DNA from: Leuctra nigra
Taxonomy: Eukaryota; Arthropoda; Insecta; Plecoptera; Leuctridae
NCBI GenBank assembly: GCA_934045905.1
Contig: OW203761.1
Coordinates: forward strand, 34,026,964 to 34,090,963
Direction: 5' to 3'
DNA: 64,000 nucleotides
The notes beneath the pieces are model-generated. The model saw only the letters and a program-made list of their open reading frames with translations. It was not told the DNA's origin and did no database searches. The stretch's first letter is position 1. Each line of letters starts with the position of its first letter. The translations under genes and the position numbers were made by a program. Below are positions 58,001 to 64,000 of this stretch, piece by piece.

Positions 58001-58648
58001 TATGAGAGTGTGCGCGCGCCGTACGACTTGGCTGGCGTGGAGCGACCGCTCCACTAGATCGATGAATTAAATTTCATGACGTCATTTCCGGTTTCGTTAA
58101 CATAAATTTTAGTCTGTTGCTATTGATTATCCATATAGATGACCGTCCGAATCGTTTGGCGCTATTTTCGTTCCAATCGGTCTAGCCGTTGTTGAGATAT
58201 GACGTCACTTCCGGTTTCAAAATGGCGGCACAAAAAATTCATGGGGTGAAGGTTAAATCAGACGCCAAAAGTGCACACGTGGTAAAAATGTGAGATCAAT
58301 CGGTTCAGCCGTTTAGGCTGTGGCCTGTTTACCGGATTTTAGCTCCAGCCTACTACTACTACTACTGAGATTATTACTGATTATTATTATGAAAACCGCC
58401 CTAAAACACTGTTTTCACGGCCCTCTAGCGTGCAAAGGGCGTAACCTATTGTTCCCAAATTTGGTATATGTTGTAGGGTGGGCCATAGCTCGAAATTAAG
58501 ATATATCGCAACAATGTGAGATTTCCCAATTTTAAGATCCAGTAGGCCGAAAATGCCACTTTGATGCTTACAGTATTTGCTCCAGCCTTTATTTGAGAGT
58601 GTGCGCGCCGTACGACTTGGCTGGCGTGGAGCGACCGCTCCACTAGAT
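55049..58648 (+). mobile_element. Family X, copy D (expanded, with duplicated terminal module)
   Basis: A palindrome has arms 55115-55298 and 56209-56392, 184 bp each and identical by eye. Then come five units at an exact 118-bp period (TGACGTCA at 56591, 56709, 56827, 56945, 57063) and further units to 57650. A terminal module with hairpin at 58037-58054 follows, then a second copy of the last 581 bp ending in the hairpin 58626-58643. A short piece at 55049-55112 matches 57410-57470, so the left border is uncertain. Confidence 0.8.
55595..55666 (+). tRNA. tRNA-Ala-like sequence, probably a pseudogene or SINE-derived
   Basis: The A box TAGCTCAGTTGG is intact. Acceptor halves GATCGGG/TTCGGTC pair with wobbles, the D stem is GCTC/GAGC, and the anticodon stem CTCGC/GTGAG leaves loop CCGGCAA, anticodon GGC (Ala). 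Position 33 is C instead of T, the T stem is broken, and the B box reads AGTTCGTGC. Eukaryotes normally use AGC rather than GGC for this family. It sits inside the palindrome of family X copy D, so I read it as a retroposed relic rather than a working tRNA. Confidence 0.5.
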
Positions 58649-60221
58649 TATTACATGGTGCCACGAATGGGATTAGAAACCACGACCTTTGCTTTGAGTT
58701 TCCAGCCACTACTCTGACCGGAAATTCAAATTTGCGGTATTTTTAATCCATGTGCCATTGGTGTATTTTAATGAGCGGTATTGTAGGGATTTCAAGTTGA
58801 AACCCATTTCACTGGTATGTGAGCAATGTTTCCATGAAATGTTATGTACTTACAGTTTCCACATAGCACACATTACGCGTCCGGCCTGTGCTTTTAATTG
58901 GCCAAACGCATCATCTATGTTCACAGGCGTGCATTAGTATTGTACTCTGTGATGAGATACGATAGTAATTTCAGCACTAATAACGTCTACGGTGGAATAG
59001 AACTGACGCGTGATTCTCATAATGCGAATATTTTTCATTTGTGTGAGTGCTGTGTGAGTGCAAATATGCTGGCATATTTGAATGTCTTCACTCAAGTGCA
59101 TATTTAATTTCTAGTTCCTTTTAGTTTTTGGTCTCTATCCCAGCGACCAAGCTCATGGGATGTTTTAACAAATATTCCAGAGCTCAAAGGATCTCACTCT
59201 TGTGTACAACAGAGAGACAAATTTGACATAGAACATTTCACAGCTGAGTGCTCAAGTCAAAATGCGTGTCTTGACATTTGCATTTGCTAAATAAAGCAGC
59301 TTTACATTTTCGACATTGGTTTTCCAGGTGGTTTTGTGTACAGGCACACTCAGTGTGAGCTCTTGTCGTGACGTATAAATTGGTAAAGTTCGTGCATGGA
59401 ATAGTTTATAGTGTGCAAATCTAAACTTGTTGTGGAGGCGCCTAATTTTTACTACCTGTTGCTGTCAAAGCTATTCACAACCAGGATATGTTTCTCCTAT
59501 TAATTCTGGTATGATTAATTGATCACATGAACGAGCAACTAGTACTTGAGTAATGAAGTTGAAATCTAGAATGTGTCTGATATGCCTTTCCCTTGTGTTT
59601 TCGTGCGATATTCAAAGTCTTTGTCAACTTCTATTTGTGTCGAAATGTAATTAAGCTGAGCTCGAAGCACTATTTCCATTAAACAGCAGATATCATGATA
59701 GTCAGTTAGATGTCACCTTAAGCCTTTGTATTATCAATTCGATTACTAAATGTAGACGTGTAGAAGCGTTGGATGCTGGCTTTCATTGCGTCACGCGGAC
59801 CTATATCGTAATAAAAAGTGCTATTATTGATAAAAGGAACGACTTTAACTCTCTGTGATCGCTAAATCCTTCCTTACTTTAGATATAATTTATCCTTTTA
59901 AGTACTCTCACGAGTTTTATACTCTTTTCTACAATCCGTTTCATAAATTTATCGATCTAATGTCCTGGCACAATTGGTTTACTTAGTAAGTACTTAAAAC
60001 TTCCAAGCATTTCATGAAAAATTAACTTGACTCAGCATTTAATTTCCATGAGAAGACGCAGCTGACATTTTTTCTAAATTATATTGACACTCGTATACTT
60101 TTAATCCGTTTCGTAAAGTCGTACCACTTGAAATTCCAAGAATTACCTCAAGGCATCTGCATGGTTCATGTTGTGGGAACCTGGAAGTGTTTCAAACTTT
60201 TGACTGTCTTTAAAAGAATAT
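58649..60221. other. Unannotated stretch right of the family X array
   Basis: No gene or repeat supported. Frames such as 58898-59107 are short and featureless. Confidence 0.4.
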
Positions 60222-60400
60222 ATCTATTGGAGCGGTTGCTCCACGCCAGTCATACGGTGTATGTACACACGCTCACACATCTGTATCTGCCTAACTGTAA
60301 TTTAAAAAGGTTGCGGAGCAACTGCACGTTTTTAAGCTTGGAATCTAAATGGCATTTGCGGCCTCCCGGATTTTAAAAATGGTTGGATTTACAGTAAAGA
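60222..60400 (-). mobile_element. Truncated, diverged 3' end of family X
   Basis: In minus orientation it reads GCGTGGAGCAACCGCTCCA at the end, preceded by GTGTGAGCGTGTGTACA and further back by an AAATGCCATTTAGATTCC block. This parallels the family X terminal module, with many substitutions. Confidence 0.55.
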
Positions 60401-60649
60401 TCATCGAAGATCCTAATGATATGTAATCATTATTTCAAGTTGGTAACATCTGGAGGTGTCATCCCCGAGACCCTATTGCAGGTGGCAAGACAAACCTAGC
60501 CCATCAAGATACACAATAAAGAGTAACAAGTAAGAAACAGATCGGGTCGATCGGGTCGAGCTTGTGACCTCTGGTGTTAGTATTTTGGTAATGTGTCTAC
60601 GCGCGTGCAGGCAGAAGGAACCAGCAGTGACTTGGAAGTTTCTCTCCCC

Positions 60650-60673
60650 CTCACACACACACACACACACACG
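60650..60673. repeat. (CA)n microsatellite
   Basis: About ten CA units directly next to the CpG-rich patch. Confidence 0.9.
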
Positions 60674-60900
60674 AGGTGTATTTGTCGAAGTTTACTTTAT
60701 ACCGGATGCGGCCGTCAGTCACGCGACCCGCCGACGTCGGTGGTTCAGAGACGCCGACGCCGACGCCGCGACGCTGGGTCGATCTGCGGGTGTGTCCGCA
60801 GACGCGCAACTAGGGCGATCACAATCGTCCGCGGTGTGTAGCCTACAGTCGCGGACGCTGGGAGAACACTTTCGCTCGAGAACTACGGTTCGGGGTGCTA
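60674..60900 (-). promoter_or_regulatory. CpG-rich patch with TATA box, candidate promoter
   Basis: The sequence is rich in CG dinucleotides (GACGCCGACGCCGACGCCG and similar) in otherwise AT-rich DNA. On the minus strand TATAAA lies at 60701-60696, preceded by the GC-rich part. This orientation matches the LRR gene, whose leader exon is missing, but it is 37 kb away and the link is speculation. Confidence 0.3.
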
Positions 60901-61614
60901 GTTTATAACTTTGTCATATCTTGGGTCGCCTGCGTGACTGAAATCTTAACAATTTTGTACCAACTTTATAACCTCTACAATTCACAAAACGTGCGTTTGG
61001 GGAAGCGCCAGGCCTGCTTTTTACACGAGTTTCTCATTAGTATGAAATTGGGGTGTAATTTAATGATAAGACCACAAGGAATTGTTCCGTTAATTCCATT
61101 ACAGGGAGAAATTAAATCGAAAAAATTAACAATCTTTTTACCTTGCTTCGGCCAATATTCTGTTAGTTCTTGGCTGTTTCAAAATTCTTTGTGACGAACA
61201 CTTTCACGAACAAAATGCCATTGAGAGTCACTTTATTCTAAATATAGATGCACTTCAACCTTTGATTTTCTAATACAAGACTTTCTGTAGTACTCGATGT
61301 ACCATAGTAAAGAACCCCTTTGTGTTACTTCACACCTATTTTTCAGCAAAATAGAAAAAACTTTTTAAGAATTGTTGACTTCATATTTTGAAATATGTCA
61401 AGTGAAAAAATTCTTAAAGAAAATCTAATTCGACATTATATTCTTTGAAATTACAAAGCCTAGATAACCATGTCGAGGTACTATACTTCTTCACAAATTC
61501 GAGACAATATTAATTTCTGATATCTGTTCCAATATTGATAAGTATAGGTAGTTAGAGTTACAGCATATTCATGAGGCACTCTGCTGATCTGCAGTCTGCG
61601 CTCTTCGATTGGAT
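60901..61614. other. Unannotated stretch
   Basis: A 99-codon plus frame (60895-61194) has no recognisable domain. No repeat. Confidence 0.35.
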
Positions 61615-61675
61615 ATCAATTGCGTGCGGGACAAAGGCTCGCTTATCAACTCCTAAATGCCAGCGTTTTTCTAGT
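61615..61675 (+). mobile_element. 3' end fragment of a family H element
   Basis: GGCTCGCTTATCAACTCC...CAGCGTTTTTCTAGT corresponds to the H1 3' hairpin and CTAGT end. The 5' part is absent. Confidence 0.5.
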
Positions 61676-61813
61676 ATGTCACGCTTGCATACTTCGTTGT
61701 GGGAGTAGCTGGCTGGGTTTCCAATTAACAGCATAACGTATTATTTACTACCTTGCGCGGATAAACCACGAAACTGGTCCTCATCATCGTCAGTTAAACA
61801 TGCATATCTTTGG

Positions 61814-62179
61814 ATGGAGCACGATGAACGTTCTATAATGCCATCAGACATTGTTTGTGGAACTCAGGTCGGTGAATGTAATCAGGCATTCAGGCCGCGG
61901 GCGCGCGCCGCGGTGGCCATCTTTAACTTTCAAGAGCCGCAAATGAGCGGGCGGAGGCAGCCTAATTTCATTTCCAGATTTAATCAGCCGACGTTTATTC
62001 CGCGCACAGCTCGTGGTGGTCACGTGGACTTTGGGGCGGGCCGAAGCGTTTTACAGCAGATAGCGTTCACATTTTATTTGAGATGCAAGCGCTTTGGGGT
62101 AACATATCCTAGATTTTCTTCTATGGCCAATGAATTTGGACTTGAGAAATCTTACGATCGTCTTGATCGATATATGTGA
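61814..62179 (+). other. GC-rich patch with a 121-codon frame of doubtful status
   Basis: The frame contains an Arg/Phe-rich segment (RRQPNFISRFNQPTF) and no known domain. A near-palindrome, CCGCGGGCGCGCGCCGCGG, lies at about 61894-61912. It could be a CpG-rich regulatory element or an unrecognised exon. I do not call it a gene. Confidence 0.2.
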
Positions 62180-64000
62180 AATAAAAGCTGTTGCCTTTAT
62201 TGAAATTATTTAAATTTCATTCACAAAATATCAGCCAATCAGAAAATAAGCAACCAGTATAATTTATCTGATAATATATGTTTTTAAAGGTGGCACCTAC
62301 CTACTTGATTTATTTCGAAATAATCCCCACTATATTTTCACACGCAATAAAGTGCAAGATTAGTTTATATTTGGAATATTGGCAACTCTTACGTTATACA
62401 CCAATCAGAAAACACTGTACTTGATTCTTAATTACTGTGACGGTGGCAAAGTCAGGACACAAGTTACAACACGAACAGTCGAAATTCAAATCTGTCTTTT
62501 TACGTATCAGTAAGAAATCGTTCTCTCACAAAACAGCAGGTTTCTAAGTGCATTAGATTTTGAAGCTGCCTGCTCGAAACAATACAGTCGGTCCAAATCT
62601 ATTTTAAAATAACGGCAACTTGCCACCTATCCTGAATCCAATTCCAAGGTCAGCTAATAAGACACAACATTGGCCTATTTTAGACTGAATTTGGACGCCC
62701 TTATTTCAATTATGCCTTGCTGCCTGAAATGAGAGAGAGGAAGAGAGAAAGATATTCGCGCAAAATGTCTCTTGTCTCTGTTCTTCATATCTAGCTCGAG
62801 GGCTTCATTTCGTCGTGTCTTCACGTCTGTTAAAGAATACCCATTCTTCTCTTTTCTTTGAAGGTGGCTTCGACGTACTGCTTTTCATCTTTGCGTATTG
62901 AATATAGATATGAATCAATCGAATCACGAAGAAATTTGCATTGAATTCAGAGATCTCCTTTTTAGAAATAATATTTTTTTAAAAAGCTTTGCCAATAATA
63001 TTAAAATGTGGTGGAATGTGATTTCATTTCCTTTCTACTGGGATATGAATGGAGCTATTGAAATCGGCTTTGACTTTGAGAATTCACTGCACGAGAAATA
63101 TCTGACTTTGCGCGAATATTGAATCCAGTTTATTTTATTACATCCATTGAGAATGTCTGGATCCATTGTGTTTGAATATAATACGAATCAATTATTAGTG
63201 ATATATTGGTAAAACGTCAGAATATTTCGACTCCGAGAGTTATTAGAGCTAAAATGTCTGAATTCATTTCAGAGGAAAGCTCCCCAAAACAGTCAAATCA
63301 GATCACATCAGATCAGGCTAGTTGGGTAAATGTTAGCAGACTTTGTCTGACCCTCCTGACATTGGCATGGAGCCTAAGAACTTGGAGCACAACTGTTGCT
63401 GCCAACGGGCAAACTGTTGCTTCGCTCATTTGGTTAAGTCAATAACTTGAAGAAACTTTTAAATTATCAGTTTAACCAGATAATGCAATCGACATTATTA
63501 ACCATGTATTCCAATGAAACCTAATTCTCGGTAGTGCCTATATCCTATGTAATCATCGTTTTGCTTTCATTTTGCAGCTATGCTTTTTATGAAATTGCTT
63601 TTATTTCATTAATCCCAAACTGTGGCATTCTAACATTGTAGTTGTACAGACGATGGTTTTACTGAATAATTAATTAATTTGGTCATACACACGCGTGCAT
63701 CATGACTCCGAGTTCGTAAAAGTTTTAATCCGGTAGAGTGAACCACGTATATTTACCTATTTAACCCGAGATTTAGTTGGCGATTTAATCTCTTTGTCTT
63801 TAATAAAGTTCACTTGCTTGATTTGTGTGATAGGTATAAACTACAATAACAGCTCATTTTACGGAACAGATGCTATTCTACTTGTAGTTGGGTCGACCAA
63901 TCATGCCATTGTTTGACTCTGATGAATTATTGGCAGATTCACGTCAACAACGTCAAATATTGACTCTTCACTTCCGATAATTGAGCTGAAGGGCAATTCA
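62180..64000. other. Unannotated right end
   Basis: Frames at 62898-63122 and 63206-63445 lack domains and splice context. GA-rich simple sequence occurs at about 62730-62750. Nothing else can be supported. Confidence 0.4.

Noticed and set aside
62898..63445. Two plus-strand frames of 74 and 79 codons near the right end
   Set aside because: No conserved pattern recognised. Likely chance frames in AT-rich DNA.

Overview
The window is eukaryotic and almost certainly from an insect. It is AT-rich, gene-poor and dense in transposons, and its genes are split by introns with GT/AG borders. The protein signatures are animal. No bacterial operon, CRISPR array, rRNA or phage feature is visible. I would guess a repeat-rich insect, possibly a hemipteran, but the sequence does not fix the species.

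Two protein-coding loci are well supported. The first, on the minus strand, encodes a secreted leucine-rich-repeat (LRR) protein. Five coding exons join in frame (23518-23878, 19001-19223, 17121-17257, 16892-17044, 5157-5337) and give about 351 residues: a signal peptide, an N-terminal cysteine cap and about a dozen LRRs. The gene leaves the window on the left. A spliced 5' UTR lies at 23879-23954, so the promoter is further right and unidentified; a CpG-rich patch with a TATA box near 60.7 kb is one candidate. The second, on the plus strand at 25186-25653, is an intronless Tom20-like mitochondrial import receptor, probably a retrocopy. It lies upstream of the LRR coding start and may sit in that gene's 5' intron.

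The rest is introns or intergenic DNA filled with repeats. At 0.3-4.8 kb there are nested short inverted-repeat elements, an 88-bp duplication and a 74-bp minisatellite of 14 units. At 8.5-11.9 kb lies one large composite element (here 'family X'), interrupted by a Helitron-like element ('family H') at 9471-10488. Further H copies lie at 13, 38, 43, 49.8 and 61.6 kb. From 14 to 44 kb there are many foldback or MITE-like elements, including a nearly identical pair at 30.6 and 38.7 kb. At 44.7-48.0 kb is a homogeneous 86-bp satellite of about 39 units. At 48.5-49.1 kb is the 3' end of a dead LINE. At 50.2-51.1 kb four MITEs sit in a row. At 52.6-58.6 kb there is a 6-kb array of family X.

Family X is the most unusual content. 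Each copy starts with a palindrome whose two arms are identical or nearly so within the copy, down to homopolymer length in three copies, although the copies differ from one another. The palindrome is followed by tandem units carrying a composite TGACGTCA-YTTCCGG motif (20 intact examples in the window), often with a downstream AATGGCGGC. Each complete copy ends in a GC-rich hairpin followed by TAGAT. The composite matches the known ETS-CRE promoter motif plus a YY1-like site.
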